In this document: positions 1 to 8,731 of the stretch, one piece after another | How the letters are laid out: each line of letters opens with the position of its first letter | Numbering within the stretch: position 1 is the stretch's first letter | From: Gordonia sp. SID5947 | GTDB lineage: Bacteria; Actinomycetota; Actinomycetes; Mycobacteriales; Mycobacteriaceae | NCBI RefSeq assembly: GCF_009862785.1 | Contig: NZ_WWHU01000001.1 | Coordinates: 1,798,001-1,862,000 of the forward strand | Direction of reading: 5' to 3' | DNA: 64,000 bases | The notes under the pieces: generated by a model | Databases searched by the model: none | Told to the model about the DNA's origin: nothing | The model's input: the letters and a program-made list of their open reading frames with translations, nothing else | Position numbers and translations under genes: made by a program

Positions 1-1
1 C

Positions 2-478
2 CGGCCCGACGGCACCATCACCGCCGGCAACGCCTGCCCGCTCAACGACGGCGCCGCAGCCCTGGTGATCATGAGCGACACCAAGGCCAAGGAGTTGGGC
101 CTGACGCCGCTCGCGCGCGTCGTCGCGACCGCGGCGACCGGACTGTCGCCAGAGATCATGGGCCTCGGCCCGATCGAGGCGATCCGCAAGGTGCTCAGGA
201 TCGCCGGCAAGTCGATCTCCGACATCGACCTCGTCGAGATCAATGAAGCGTTCGCGGTGCAGGTGCTCGGTTCGGCGGCCGAACTCGGCATCGACCACGA
301 CAAGCTGAACATCTCCGGCGGTGCGATCGCACTCGGTCACCCATTCGGCATGACCGGTGCACGCATCACCACCACGCTGCTCAACAATCTGCAGACCCAG
401 GACAAGACCTTCGGCATCGAGTCGATGTGTGTGGGTGGCGGCCAGGGCATGGCGATGGTGCTCGAGCGCCTCAGCTGA
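2..478 (+). CDS. Acetyl-CoA acyltransferase (thiolase), C-terminal part
   Basis: This is the last 158 residues of a thiolase; the 5' end, including the nucleophilic cysteine of the N-terminal half, lies before the window. Thiolases cleave or form 3-ketoacyl-CoA in fatty-acid or steroid side-chain metabolism in the cytoplasm. The reading frame is open from base 2, and TAGNACPLNDGAAAL matches the conserved segment before the C-terminal domain. Family residues are visible: NEAFA, the catalytic histidine in GGAIALGHPFG, and the second catalytic cysteine in CVGGGQG near the end. It is convergent with the efflux gene at 543 and followed by a strong hairpin. The substrate class cannot be told from this fragment. 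Confidence 0.93.
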   Translation, partial: RPDGTITAGNACPLNDGAAALVIMSDTKAKELGLTPLARVVATAATGLSPEIMGLGPIEAIRKVLRIAGKSISDIDLVEINEAFAVQVLGSAAELGIDHDKLNISGGAIALGHPFGMTGARITTTLLNNLQTQDKTFGIESMCVGGGQGMAMVLERLS

Positions 479-496
479 TCACAGCTCGACCGAAGA

Positions 497-532
497 GCCG
501 GGGCCGTCGGATTCTCATCCGACGGCCCCGGC
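497..532. terminator. Perfect 15-bp hairpin between convergent genes
   Basis: Arms 497-511 and 518-532 are exact reverse complements with a 6-base loop (ttctca), followed on the plus strand by ctcttt. It sits 18 bases after the thiolase stop and 10 before the end of the convergent efflux gene, so it can serve both as a bidirectional intrinsic terminator. Confidence 0.85.
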
Positions 533-542
533 CTCTTTGATG

Positions 543-2045
543 TCAGACCCTCTCGGGCAGCGCGGCATCGGTGTCGAGGGCTCCCTCGGGTGTGTCGTCG
601 GCGGGCTCCGCCGACGCAGGTGGCCTCCGCAAGAACAGCACGATGACGATCAACGCGATGCTCAGACACCCGGCGACGGTGAACACTCGCTGGACACCGT
701 GGCTGATCGCCTCTGCCTCCGCAACGCCCACGGCCCGATCGTTCGACGCGACCACCGTCATCACGGTGATGAACAACGCCGTACCGGCAGCGCCGGCAAC
801 CTGCTGGAAGGTCCCGAGAACCGCGGAACCGTGCGCGTACAGCCGCGGCTCGACGGACCCGAGCGCGAGCGTCATCAGTGGCGTGAAGGTCGCGGCCAGG
901 CCCAGGCACAGCAGTGCGTTGGCACCCAACAGCCACCAGGGCGACGTCGACGGGCTGACGAATACCAGCATCCAGACGGCGGAGCTGACGATCATCGCGC
1001 CGGGAACCGCCAGGATGCGGGGCCCGTGCGTGTCGTAGATCCGTCCGACGACCGGTCCGGCGAGCCCCATGATCAGTCCACCCGGAAGCGTCAGCAGACC
1101 GGTGGTGAGCGGATCGAGGCCGAGGACGGTCTGAGCGAAGTACGGCACCACGATGAACGTACCGAGCATGGTCCCCATCGCGACGACCATTGCGCCCATC
1201 GCCAGCGAGAACTGTCCGGATTTGAACACCCTCAGGTCGAGCAGGGCGCGGTCGCGTCCCTGCAACGCGAGCTGCCTACCGATGAACGCGGCGAGTGCGA
1301 GCGCACCGATCGTGAACGGGACCCACAGTGGCACCGACGAACCCGCCTCGGCCGACTCACCGATCCCGGCGAGCCCGTAGACCAGTCCGCCGAAACCGAG
1401 AACCGCCAGCGGGATCGACAGGTAGTCGATGGGGGTCTTGATCCGTTCCCCGACGGGACGCACCAGCACACCACCGACGATCAGCGCCACCAGTGCGATC
1501 GGACCGACGAAACCGAAGATCCAGCGCCATCCGAAATGGTCGAGGATGAAGCCGGACACGGTCGGCCCGAGCGCCGGCGCGACCGCGATGACCACCGAGA
1601 TGTTGCCCATCATGACCCCGCGTCGTGCCTCGGGGACGACGGTCATCACCGTGGTCATCAGCAGCGGGAGCATGATCGCGGTGCCGAGCGCCTGGATCAC
1701 CCGCGCGATCAGCAGCACCTCGAAACCCGGTGCCGCGAACGCGATGAAGGTGCCGAGGGTGAACGCCGACATCGCGGCGATGAACAACACCCGCGCACCG
1801 GCACGCTGGATCAAGAAGCCGGTGAGTGGGATGACCACGGCCATCGTCAGCAGGAAGGCAGTGGTGAGCCACTGCCCCACACTCGGTTCGACGCCGAGAT
1901 CCTCCTGGAGGACGGGAATGGCGATGCTCATGACGGTCTCGTTGAGGATGACCACGAACGAGGCGACCAGCAGTACGCCGATCAGGAGCAGATTCTGGCG
2001 TGACAGTCGATCGTCGGCAGGCGCCGACGTCTGAGTGGCGGTCAC
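543..2045 (-). CDS. MFS drug efflux transporter, DHA2 (EmrB/QacA-like) family
   Basis: A 500-residue integral membrane protein with about 14 hydrophobic segments, the size and layout of proton-driven DHA2 drug exporters. The first membrane helix carries LNETVMSIAIP, the family's counterpart of LDxTIVNVALP. The loop between helices 2 and 3 (GFLIQRAGARVLF) resembles MFS motif A. GPTVSGFILDHFGWRWIF is the usual motif C and helix 5/6 boundary. The start is GTG at 2045, preceded by the Shine-Dalgarno-like GGAAGGA. A hairpin followed by a T-rich stretch lies in its leader (see 2067-2090). The substrate is unknown; the nearest described relatives export lincosamides or similar drugs. Confidence 0.9.
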   Translation of the reverse strand: MTATQTSAPADDRLSRQNLLLIGVLLVASFVVILNETVMSIAIPVLQEDLGVEPSVGQWLTTAFLLTMAVVIPLTGFLIQRAGARVLFIAAMSAFTLGTFIAFAAPGFEVLLIARVIQALGTAIMLPLLMTTVMTVVPEARRGVMMGNISVVIAVAPALGPTVSGFILDHFGWRWIFGFVGPIALVALIVGGVLVRPVGERIKTPIDYLSIPLAVLGFGGLVYGLAGIGESAEAGSSVPLWVPFTIGALALAAFIGRQLALQGRDRALLDLRVFKSGQFSLAMGAMVVAMGTMLGTFIVVPYFAQTVLGLDPLTTGLLTLPGGLIMGLAGPVVGRIYDTHGPRILAVPGAMIVSSAVWMLVFVSPSTSPWWLLGANALLCLGLAATFTPLMTLALGSVEPRLYAHGSAVLGTFQQVAGAAGTALFITVMTVVASNDRAVGVAEAEAISHGVQRVFTVAGCLSIALIVIVLFLRRPPASAEPADDTPEGALDTDAALPERV

Positions 2046-2066
2046 AGCGAGTCCTTCCGGAAAGAA

Positions 2067-2090
2067 GCCATCGACCGACGGGTCGATGGC
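2067..2090 (-). promoter_or_regulatory. Leader hairpin, possible attenuator of the efflux gene
   Basis: Arms 2067-2076 and 2081-2090 form a perfect 10-bp stem with a 4-base loop. Read on the minus strand the stem is followed by ttcttt, then by the GGAAGGA ribosome site and the GTG start at 2045. A terminator-like hairpin just upstream of a drug-pump start suggests leader attenuation, but it could also be the operator of an unlinked regulator. Confidence 0.45.
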
Positions 2091-2220
2091 GATGGATTGG
2101 TTGACCGGATACGGCAGCGGAATTCTTCGGCCGCCCTGCTGTCACCACATGGGTCAGAACGCTATCAACGCCACTGCGACTCTGGCGAATGTTTTATGCG
2201 TCGGATCCACGTCGACGCAA

Positions 2221-2252
2221 GAACCCCGCGCCGACGGATCGGCACGGGGTTC
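2221..2252 (-). terminator. Hairpin downstream of the Bax-inhibitor gene
   Basis: Arms 2221-2234 and 2239-2252 pair over 14 positions with one mismatch around a 4-base loop. It begins 17 bases after the stop of the minus-strand gene that ends at 2269. No long T run follows. Confidence 0.6.
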
Positions 2253-2268
2253 CGGTCATGCGGACGGA

Positions 2269-3126
2269 CTAATCCGAATTGAAGTAGCTCAGCAGGCGAA
2301 GGATCTCGACGTAGAGCCAGACCAGCGTGACGGTGAGTCCCAACGCGACGCCCCAGGCGGCACGCTCGGGCGCACCCGCCCGGATCAGTCGGTCGGCGGC
2401 GTCGAAGTCGAGCAAGAAGCTGAAGGCGGCGAGCGCGATGCAGACCAGCGAGAAGATGATCGCCAACGGTCCACCGTTGCGGAGGCCGAAACCCTCACCG
2501 CCGTTGAACAGCCCGATGACGAGGTTGCCGAGCATCAGGACGATCACGCCGATCATGCCCGCGAACAGCATCCGCGTGAACCGCGGCGTGACACGGATCG
2601 CGCCGACCTTGTAGACGAGCAACATCCCGAAGAACACACCGAACGTGCCGAGCACCGCCTGACCGATCAGCGCTCCCGCAGACGTGTCGTTGGCGACCAC
2701 CATGTTCGCGAAGACGAACGAGATCGACCCGACGAACAAACCCTCGAAGGCCGCGTAGGCGAGCACGATGGCCGGGTTGTCCTGCTTGCGGCCGAACGAG
2801 GCGACGAGCACCAGCGCGAGTCCGCCGAGCGCACCCACGAGCATCAACGGCGATGCCAGCGAGACATTCTGGTCGACCAGGAAGTATGTCGCGATGGCGG
2901 AGATGGTGAGCACGCCGAGCGTGATCGCGGTCTTGGTGACCACGTCATCGATCGTCAGCTGCCGGGTGACCGGCGGCGCGGGCCGGGTGTAGGGATCGGT
3001 CTGCTGCCCGTGTTGGTTCCACATGGCACCTTGACCGGCGGCGGCCGCTCCGGCGCCGAAACCGGCGTAGCCGGTCTGGTTATCGCGGACGACGCCGCGC
3101 ATAACCGGATTGCTGCTCTCTCGCAC
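2269..3126 (-). CDS. Bax inhibitor-1/YccA family membrane protein
   Basis: A 285-residue protein with a roughly 70-residue glycine- and glutamine-rich cytoplasmic N-terminus (GYAGFGAGAAAAGQ, then MWNQHGQQTDPY) followed by seven hydrophobic segments, as in the actinobacterial YccA-like branch of Bax inhibitor-1 proteins. Members of the wider family are pH-sensitive calcium-leak channels; the role of the bacterial proteins is poorly known. TIDDVVTKTAITLGVL marks the entry into the first helix. The gene stands alone on its strand and is followed by a hairpin at 2221. The family call is firm, the function is not. Confidence 0.88.
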   Translation of the reverse strand: MRESSNPVMRGVVRDNQTGYAGFGAGAAAAGQGAMWNQHGQQTDPYTRPAPPVTRQLTIDDVVTKTAITLGVLTISAIATYFLVDQNVSLASPLMLVGALGGLALVLVASFGRKQDNPAIVLAYAAFEGLFVGSISFVFANMVVANDTSAGALIGQAVLGTFGVFFGMLLVYKVGAIRVTPRFTRMLFAGMIGVIVLMLGNLVIGLFNGGEGFGLRNGGPLAIIFSLVCIALAAFSFLLDFDAADRLIRAGAPERAAWGVALGLTVTLVWLYVEILRLLSYFNSD

Positions 3127-3232
3127 GTACGTGCTCCTTTTGCTTGTGGTGTCTGCCCTGTCAACGGGTACGGCTGCTATCGAGTTCCGACTTTACCTTC
3201 TCTTGACTTTCATGTCGTGTGACAGCCCGTTC

Positions 3233-3939
3233 TCAGGGTTTCTGCGCACGCTGCCCGCTCAGCCATGCACGCGCGTCGCACGGTCCGCTCGCGGTCCCGA
3301 GCATCCCCATCGAGGCGCGACCGAGGCACACCGACCGCATCAGCGCTTCGGCGAGGGCGAGGTCGTCACCCCAGGGCAGACCCGGCTTCGCGAGCATCAG
3401 CGATGCCACCCCGTGGGCGGCAGACCAGAACTCGAGCACCACCTCGGTGACATCGGACACCGGGAAGAATCCTTCGCCGGCCAGCTCGGTCACGGTCGCC
3501 GACATCCGGGCGAACGCGGAGGCCGCCAGCACCTCGTCGACCTTCGATGCTCCATCCGGGGCGCCTGCCGGAACGCCAGCCGATAGAGGACGGGCGTGGA
3601 CACCGCGAAACGTACGTAGGCCAATCCCTGCTGCAATGCTCGCTCGAGTGGGTCGTCGATGCCCTCGGACACCTCGCCGAGCACGCCGTCGAGCTGCTCG
3701 AAATAACGTGCGCACACCGCGTCGAGCAGAGCATCCTTGTCGGCGAAGTGCAGATAGATCGACGGCGGGGTCACCCCCACCCGCCCGGCGACGGCGCGGA
3801 TCGACACCGCGGCCTCATCGCCCTCTTCGAGAAGGAGCGCCGTGGCGGAGGAGATGATCTCCTCGGCCAGGAGCTCACCTGACCCGCGGGGGAGCGAGTT
3901 CGTTTCGTCGTACTGCGCACTGTTCTCCTGGGTCGACAT
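3233..3939 (-). pseudogene. TetR-family regulator, frameshifted
   Basis: A TetR regulator split over two frames. The first part starts at ATG 3939 (MSTQENSAQYDE) and holds the helix-turn-helix SIRAVAGRVGVTPPSIYLHFADKDALL. It runs to LYRLAFRQAP, and homology then continues in another frame (DGASKVDEVLAASAFARM) to the stop at 3233. Adding one base to the four-G run at 3558-3561 joins the halves into about 235 residues, a normal TetR length. The start also lies in frame inside the upstream MMPL reading frame, with no stop between them. Its likely target is the MMPL gene. The break may be a sequencing error, since other genes here show the same pattern. Confidence 0.75.
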
Positions 3940-6189
3940 CGGTCCTGCCGCGGCCGGGCCGGGGGGTCGCGGGGCGGCTGACTCCGACAACCCGATCCGG
4001 TCGTGCAGGCGCCGTAAGGGTCCCGGGGCCCACCAGTTGGCGCGTCCCGCCAGCCGCATGAACGCGGGCACGAGCACCATGCGGATCAGAGTCGCGTCCA
4101 TCAGGACGGCCAGGGTCAGCCCCACTCCGAACATACGCATGAACGAGACCTCGGAGGCCGCGATGCCGGCGAAGACGATGCTCATCAGGAGAGCTGCCGC
4201 GGTCACCACACGGCCGGTCCGGGCGAGTCCGACCGCCACCGCGTGGTCACTCGCCGCCCGACTGCCGTCGGATGCCAGCCACTCCTCCCGAATGCGTCCG
4301 AGCAGGAACACCTCGTAGTCCATCGACAGGCCGAAGGCGATACAGAACATGAGTATCGGGATCGTCGCGACGAGGTAGCCGGTCGCGGTGGTCCCCAATC
4401 CGCCGAGGTGCCCGTCCTGGAAGAACCAGACCATCGCGCCGAACGTCGCGGTCAGCGAGAGCACGTTGAGGACGAGCGCCTTGAACGGCAGGACGACACT
4501 GCCGGTGAACAGGAACAGCAGGACGAACGTCGCGATCGCGATGGTCGCCAGCACCCACGGCAGGTGTGCGTAGATGGCGTCCACGGTGTCCTTGTTGGTG
4601 GCCGCGAGCCCGGTGAACAGCACCTGCGCGCCATCCGGGACCGCGACGTCGCGCAGGTGCTCGAGTTGCGACAGCCCGTCGTCCCGCATGGGTTCGAGAT
4701 CGGTCGACACCGTGACTGTCGAGACGCCTGCGCGGGAGTCCGCCGGGCTGCCGGGTCCCACCGCTCGACCGTCGACGAAGGTGCCGGCCGACGACGTCGC
4801 CGAATTCACCTGGCCGACTTTCGAGAGCGCCGCGGTGTATCGGCCGAGGCCTGCTTGATCCGGAATTCCCGAGGCGACGACGGTGACCGTCGATGACAGA
4901 TTCTGCGAGAAGTCGTCGCGGACCTCCTGCTGGATCGCGTGCGACGACGCCGACGAGGGCAGTACCCGGTCATCCGGGAACCCGAAGCGAAGGCCGAAGA
5001 ACGGTGCGCCCAGCACGAGGAGCAGTGCAGTGACCGCGATGGCAGCGGGTAGCGCGTGGCGCAAGACGAAGCGCACCGATCGATACCAGCGGGTCTCCTC
5101 GATCCCGCGTGGCGTCGGCTCAGGGCGACGGAAGAGCCTGCGCACCGGGCGGCGGACGTCGAGCGCGTCCACACGATCACCGAGCACCATGAGCATCGCG
5201 GGCGTCAGGATCAGCGCAGCGAGCGAGGCGACCAGCACCACACCGATGCCCGCGTAGGCGAAGGATCGCAGAAAGTACATCGGGAAGATCGCGAGGGCGG
5301 CGAGCGACAGTGCCACGGTCACCGCCGAGAACGCCACGGTACGGCCCGCGGTCGCCATCGTCGTCGTGATCGCGGTCGCGCGGGCCGTGCCGCCCGCGAC
5401 CTCCTCCCGGTATCGCGTGACGATCAGCAGTGTGTAATCGATCGCCAGGGCCAGGCCCATCGCGGTGGTGAGGTTGAGTGCGAAGATCGAGACGTCGGCG
5501 AACTCGGCTATCAGGCGGAGCAGCGCGAACGTACCCACGATGGCGACGATCCCGATGATCACGGGCAGCGACGCCGCCACGAGGCCACCGAACACGACGA
5601 CCAGGACGAGGAAACTGATCGGTATCGCGATCGCCTCGGCCTTCGCCAGATCCTTTGTGGTCTGCTCGTTGACCTGACCGAACACCAGCCCCTGCCCGCC
5701 CACGCGGATCGAGATCCCCTGCTGCTCACCGGAGACGAGGTCGGCTATCTCCTCCGCCCGGTCCGGCGCCAGTTCTTCTCCGCCGTCCAGCGTCGCGACG
5801 ATCAGCGTCGACGTGGAATCGCGACTCACCAGCGCCGGGGCGAGATCGGGGTTCTGCCAGACCGACAGGATCGGGTTCTGCACGTCGTCCCGACGTTCGA
5901 GTTCCTCGACGATCCCGGTACCGACATCTCGGGCCGCGGGATCGCTCGCCATGTTCATCCCGCTCGGTCCGTCGAGCTTCACCACGACCTGCAGCCCGCC
6001 GCGGCCGAAGGTCTCGTCGAGGATGCGGTCGGCGCGGGCCGACCCCGAATTCGGGTCACTGTAACCTCCGGCGAGCAGATGCTGGGCTGCGGTCGCGCCG
6101 TACAGGCCCGCGAGTGCCAGGACCAGAACGGCGGCGGCGAGCACCACTCTCGGCGCCTTGATGATCAGCTGGGTCATCCTCGCCGACAT
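3490..6189 (-). CDS. MMPL family transporter, open into the following TetR gene
   Basis: An RND-superfamily MMPL protein, a type that exports lipids or siderophores across the inner membrane of mycolic-acid bacteria. The first 750 or so residues contain two copies of the six-helix unit. Proton-relay Asp-Tyr pairs are visible in ALAIDYTLLIVTRYREE and FGLSMDYEVFLLGRIREE. ATG 6189 is chosen because GGGAG lies 5 bases upstream; GTG 6201 is in frame but lacks a ribosome site. No stop occurs before the TetR start at 3939, so the frame continues through the TetR DNA-binding domain and ends at 3490 in out-of-frame sequence. If the G6 run at 3961-3966 lacks one base, the MMPL protein would instead stop at 3875. 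Upstream lie a GTTAA palindrome and the MpaB-like gene. Confidence 0.85.
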   Translation of the reverse strand: MSARMTQLIIKAPRVVLAAAVLVLALAGLYGATAAQHLLAGGYSDPNSGSARADRILDETFGRGGLQVVVKLDGPSGMNMASDPAARDVGTGIVEELERRDDVQNPILSVWQNPDLAPALVSRDSTSTLIVATLDGGEELAPDRAEEIADLVSGEQQGISIRVGGQGLVFGQVNEQTTKDLAKAEAIAIPISFLVLVVVFGGLVAASLPVIIGIVAIVGTFALLRLIAEFADVSIFALNLTTAMGLALAIDYTLLIVTRYREEVAGGTARATAITTTMATAGRTVAFSAVTVALSLAALAIFPMYFLRSFAYAGIGVVLVASLAALILTPAMLMVLGDRVDALDVRRPVRRLFRRPEPTPRGIEETRWYRSVRFVLRHALPAAIAVTALLLVLGAPFFGLRFGFPDDRVLPSSASSHAIQQEVRDDFSQNLSSTVTVVASGIPDQAGLGRYTAALSKVGQVNSATSSAGTFVDGRAVGPGSPADSRAGVSTVTVSTDLEPMRDDGLSQLEHLRDVAVPDGAQVLFTGLAATNKDTVDAIYAHLPWVLATIAIATFVLLFLFTGSVVLPFKALVLNVLSLTATFGAMVWFFQDGHLGGLGTTATGYLVATIPILMFCIAFGLSMDYEVFLLGRIREEWLASDGSRAASDHAVAVGLARTGRVVTAAALLMSIVFAGIAASEVSFMRMFGVGLTLAVLMDATLIRMVLVPAFMRLAGRANWWAPGPLRRLHDRIGLSESAAPRPPGPAAAGPMSTQENSAQYDETNSLPRGSGELLAEEIISSATALLLEEGDEAAVSIRAVAGRVGVTPPSIYLHFADKDALLDAVCARYFEQLDGVLGEVSEGIDDPLERALQQGLAYVRFAVSTPVLYRLAFRQAPRMEHRRSTRCWRPPRSPGCRRP

Positions 6190-6216
6190 ACGCACTCCCA
6201 CCGGTTGGTTACCGGC

Positions 6217-6236
6217 GTTAAGTTATCAGCATTAAC
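6217..6236 (-). promoter_or_regulatory. Palindrome ahead of the MMPL gene, possible TetR operator
   Basis: GTTAA (6217-6221) and TTAAC (6232-6236) flank a 10-base spacer, giving gttaagttatcagcattaac. It lies 28 bases upstream of the MMPL start and overlaps the stop codon of the preceding gene. Size and position fit an autoregulatory site for the TetR gene at the end of this operon. This is inference; no consensus is known to me. Confidence 0.4.
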
Positions 6237-7431
6237 CGACTTCGGTCAACGGTTCGACGTCGTGAGCGGGCAGGCCGAGTCCTCGGCGTACGGTCCTCAA
6301 TTCCCTACGGACGACAGTGCTTTCCGACCCCAGCAGACCGGTTGCGCGCAAGACCTCGCGCAGGCGGACGGCCGGGCGGGCGACGTCCACCAGGTGATGC
6401 AGCGGGGTTCGACGCAGACCCATTGCCACCGCCGCGGGTTGCTCCATCCACCGGGTGCTGATCGACGAGAACGACGTGGAGAGAACCGGTTTGATCACGA
6501 GGCCCATCATCGACACCAGCGGCCCAGGCAGCGGGATCGCATTCTGCAGGTCGTAGCCATCCCGCAGCAGGGCCCGGGTCAAGGTCTTCGACGCCGCGTC
6601 GGGTTGCAGTTCGAACTCGGCCGCCACCGCGAACAGTTCACGCGCCGCGGCGAAGTCGGACGGCAGCCATTCGTCGTCGACACCGATCACCCAACCGATC
6701 CATCGCCACAGATGGGTGATCGCCTCGCGTTCGGCGCTGCTGTAGCGAATCCCGAGATCGCGCGCGACGATCAGGGGCAGCACCAGGAAGCCCCCGCTGA
6801 TCGTCAGGGCCGAATAGGTCTGGTTGATCGGAACACCCCAGGAGTCGGTGTCCCACTGCTCGCCGGTGTCACTGCGGTCGGCCAACAGATGGTCGCGGAT
6901 CAGGGCGTGCAACAGCCGGATACGGATGGTCGCCACCCACCCGGTCGAGCCCGGGCGCATCGCTCCCGGCGTGGTCGCCTCGGCCACCCAGCGCGCGGTG
7001 TTCTGGACCCGTTCGAGGGTCCCGTCGCCAAGCCTGCCCGTGGCGGCCAGCGGTCGGACGAACCCCTGAGCCTTGTACCCGTAGATCAGCGACTGGTACA
7101 GCGTCGACGACTGCAGTGTGCCGAATCGCCACCATGCGCGCGCACCGGCTTCGGCCAACGCAGGATCGAACCACTGCGGCGGCTCGCTCGCCGATCGGAT
7201 CAGACGGGCCAGCGCCGGAGGCGTCCCCGGATCGTCGGCCCCGGCCTCGACCGACGCGAGCAATCCTGTCCACGAGAGCCCGCGCTCGTACATCTGCGCG
7301 ATCACCGCGTCCGCGGCGACGTCGGACCGCGCGAGACCGACCTCGAGGCGATCCACCATCTCGGGGTGACGCTGCCGGACCGCATCCCAATTGCGCGCCC
7401 CGGTGACCGACGCGGCGTCCATATCACCCAT
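6232..7431 (-). CDS. Oxygenase MpaB family protein (DUF2236)
   Basis: A 399-residue protein of the MpaB/latex-clearing-protein (Lcp) group, haem-dependent oxygenases; Lcp cleaves polyisoprene double bonds and MpaB acts in mycophenolic acid synthesis. The central region WWRFGTLQSSTLYQSLIYGY and the segment around ITHLWRWIGWVIGVDDEWLP are typical of the DUF2236 fold. No Tat or Sec signal is seen, unlike secreted rubber-degrading Lcp, so it probably acts inside the cell. ATG 7431 (MGDMDAAS) starts the conserved part; ATG 7422 is also possible. Its stop is 42 bases before the MMPL gene, so the two may be co-transcribed. The substrate is unknown. Confidence 0.8.
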   Translation of the reverse strand: MGDMDAASVTGARNWDAVRQRHPEMVDRLEVGLARSDVAADAVIAQMYERGLSWTGLLASVEAGADDPGTPPALARLIRSASEPPQWFDPALAEAGARAWWRFGTLQSSTLYQSLIYGYKAQGFVRPLAATGRLGDGTLERVQNTARWVAEATTPGAMRPGSTGWVATIRIRLLHALIRDHLLADRSDTGEQWDTDSWGVPINQTYSALTISGGFLVLPLIVARDLGIRYSSAEREAITHLWRWIGWVIGVDDEWLPSDFAAARELFAVAAEFELQPDAASKTLTRALLRDGYDLQNAIPLPGPLVSMMGLVIKPVLSTSFSSISTRWMEQPAAVAMGLRRTPLHHLVDVARPAVRLREVLRATGLLGSESTVVRRELRTVRRGLGLPAHDVEPLTEVG

Positions 7432-7600
7432 GGTGACCAGTACATGTGCGCAGGTCAAGCACCATCCCGCGCGTCGGCGTTCCCCGGCGTGGCCAGGCCG
7501 GTCCGAGCCGACCACCGGTCCACCGACGATCTCGCCGAGTCGGCAGACAAGGAGGGGTGGAACGTGTTCCAATTCTGTCCGTCCCACCCGCACTCGCCCC

Positions 7601-8731
7601 ATGGATGGCCTCATGCCGGATACCGATTCAGCAGACCCCAACGAGGTCGCACGGCCCACGTCGTCGCGCCGCGACCCCGACTGGCTCCGTGCCCGTCTCG
7701 AGGATTGGTTGAACACCGTCGTCGACGCGCCGGTGGCCGTCACACGTCTGGAGATCCCATCGGCGAACGGCATGTCGAGCGAGACGATCGTCCTCGACGC
7801 GCGCTGGGACGACACCGAGCACCCGCTCGTCGTCCGGGTGGCCCCGCTCCCAGAGAGCGATCCGGTGTTCCCGACGTATGACCTCGACCGCCAGTTCCGG
7901 ATCATCGATCACGTGTCGTCGAGTACCCATGTGGCACTTCCGAAGCTCTACTGGTCCGAACCCGATCCCCGACCGCTCGGCGCCCCGTTCTTCATCATGG
8001 GCCGCGTCGATGGTCAGGTGCCGCCGGACGTGATGCCCTACACGTTCGGCTCCTGGATGACCGAGGCGACCCCGGCACAGCGGGACATGTTGACCGAGAA
8101 GACCATCGAGACTCTCGCGATGATCCACTCCGCACCCATACCGTCGGAACTGCTCGATCAGCCGGGACCGCAGGAGACGCCGCTGCGTGCACACATCCGA
8201 CGTCTGCGCGAATTCTATTCGTGGGCAGCCGAAGGTCGCGCAGGATCGGGCTTGATCGAGCGAGGCTTCGCGTGGGTCGACGAGAACGTCCCGGACGAGA
8301 CCGCCCCCGTGCTCTCGTGGGGCGATGCCAGGATCGGCAACATCATCTACCAGGACTTCACACCCGCCGCGGTACTCGACTGGGAGATGGCGACATACGG
8401 TCCACGCGAGTTGGACGTGGCGTGGATGATCTTCTTGCACCGATTCTTCCAGGACCTGGCAGAGATGGCCGGTCTCCCGGGACTTCCCGATTTTCTCCGT
8501 CGCGACGAGGTGGCCGAGGCCTACCATCGCCACAGCGGTCATCAGCCTCTCGATCTCGACTTCTACATCACCTATGCAGCCCTCATCCACGCGGTGGTGA
8601 TGTATCGAATCCAGTCACGCGCCATCCACTTCGGCCAGGCAGAAGACCCTGCCGATCCCGACGACATGATCCTGCACCGTGCAACCCTCGAAGCCATGCT
8701 CGCGGGCACCTACTGGGAGAAGGTCCGATAG
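7601..8731 (+). CDS. Phosphotransferase family protein (APH-like kinase)
   Basis: A protein of about 376 residues in the aminoglycoside-phosphotransferase/choline-kinase fold group. The catalytic loop is SWGDARIGNIIYQDF, matching the actinobacterial subfamily in which WGDARIGN replaces HGDxxxxN, and the metal-binding aspartate follows in AVLDWEMATYGP. Starts at 7601 and 7613 are both possible and neither has a strong ribosome site. Its stop abuts the ATG of the next gene (0 bases between), so the two are translationally coupled. Proteins of this branch are common near lipid or steroid catabolic genes and probably phosphorylate a small alcohol; resistance to a drug is not implied. The substrate is unknown. 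Confidence 0.82.
   Translation: MDGLMPDTDSADPNEVARPTSSRRDPDWLRARLEDWLNTVVDAPVAVTRLEIPSANGMSSETIVLDARWDDTEHPLVVRVAPLPESDPVFPTYDLDRQFRIIDHVSSSTHVALPKLYWSEPDPRPLGAPFFIMGRVDGQVPPDVMPYTFGSWMTEATPAQRDMLTEKTIETLAMIHSAPIPSELLDQPGPQETPLRAHIRRLREFYSWAAEGRAGSGLIERGFAWVDENVPDETAPVLSWGDARIGNIIYQDFTPAAVLDWEMATYGPRELDVAWMIFLHRFFQDLAEMAGLPGLPDFLRRDEVAEAYHRHSGHQPLDLDFYITYAALIHAVVMYRIQSRAIHFGQAEDPADPDDMILHRATLEAMLAGTYWEKVR

Noticed and set aside
5056..7881. A 941-codon open frame on the plus strand opposite the MMPL and MpaB genes
   Set aside because: It is rich in Arg, His, Gly and Asp with no domain, as expected from the antisense of high-GC genes; the opposite strand has clear families.
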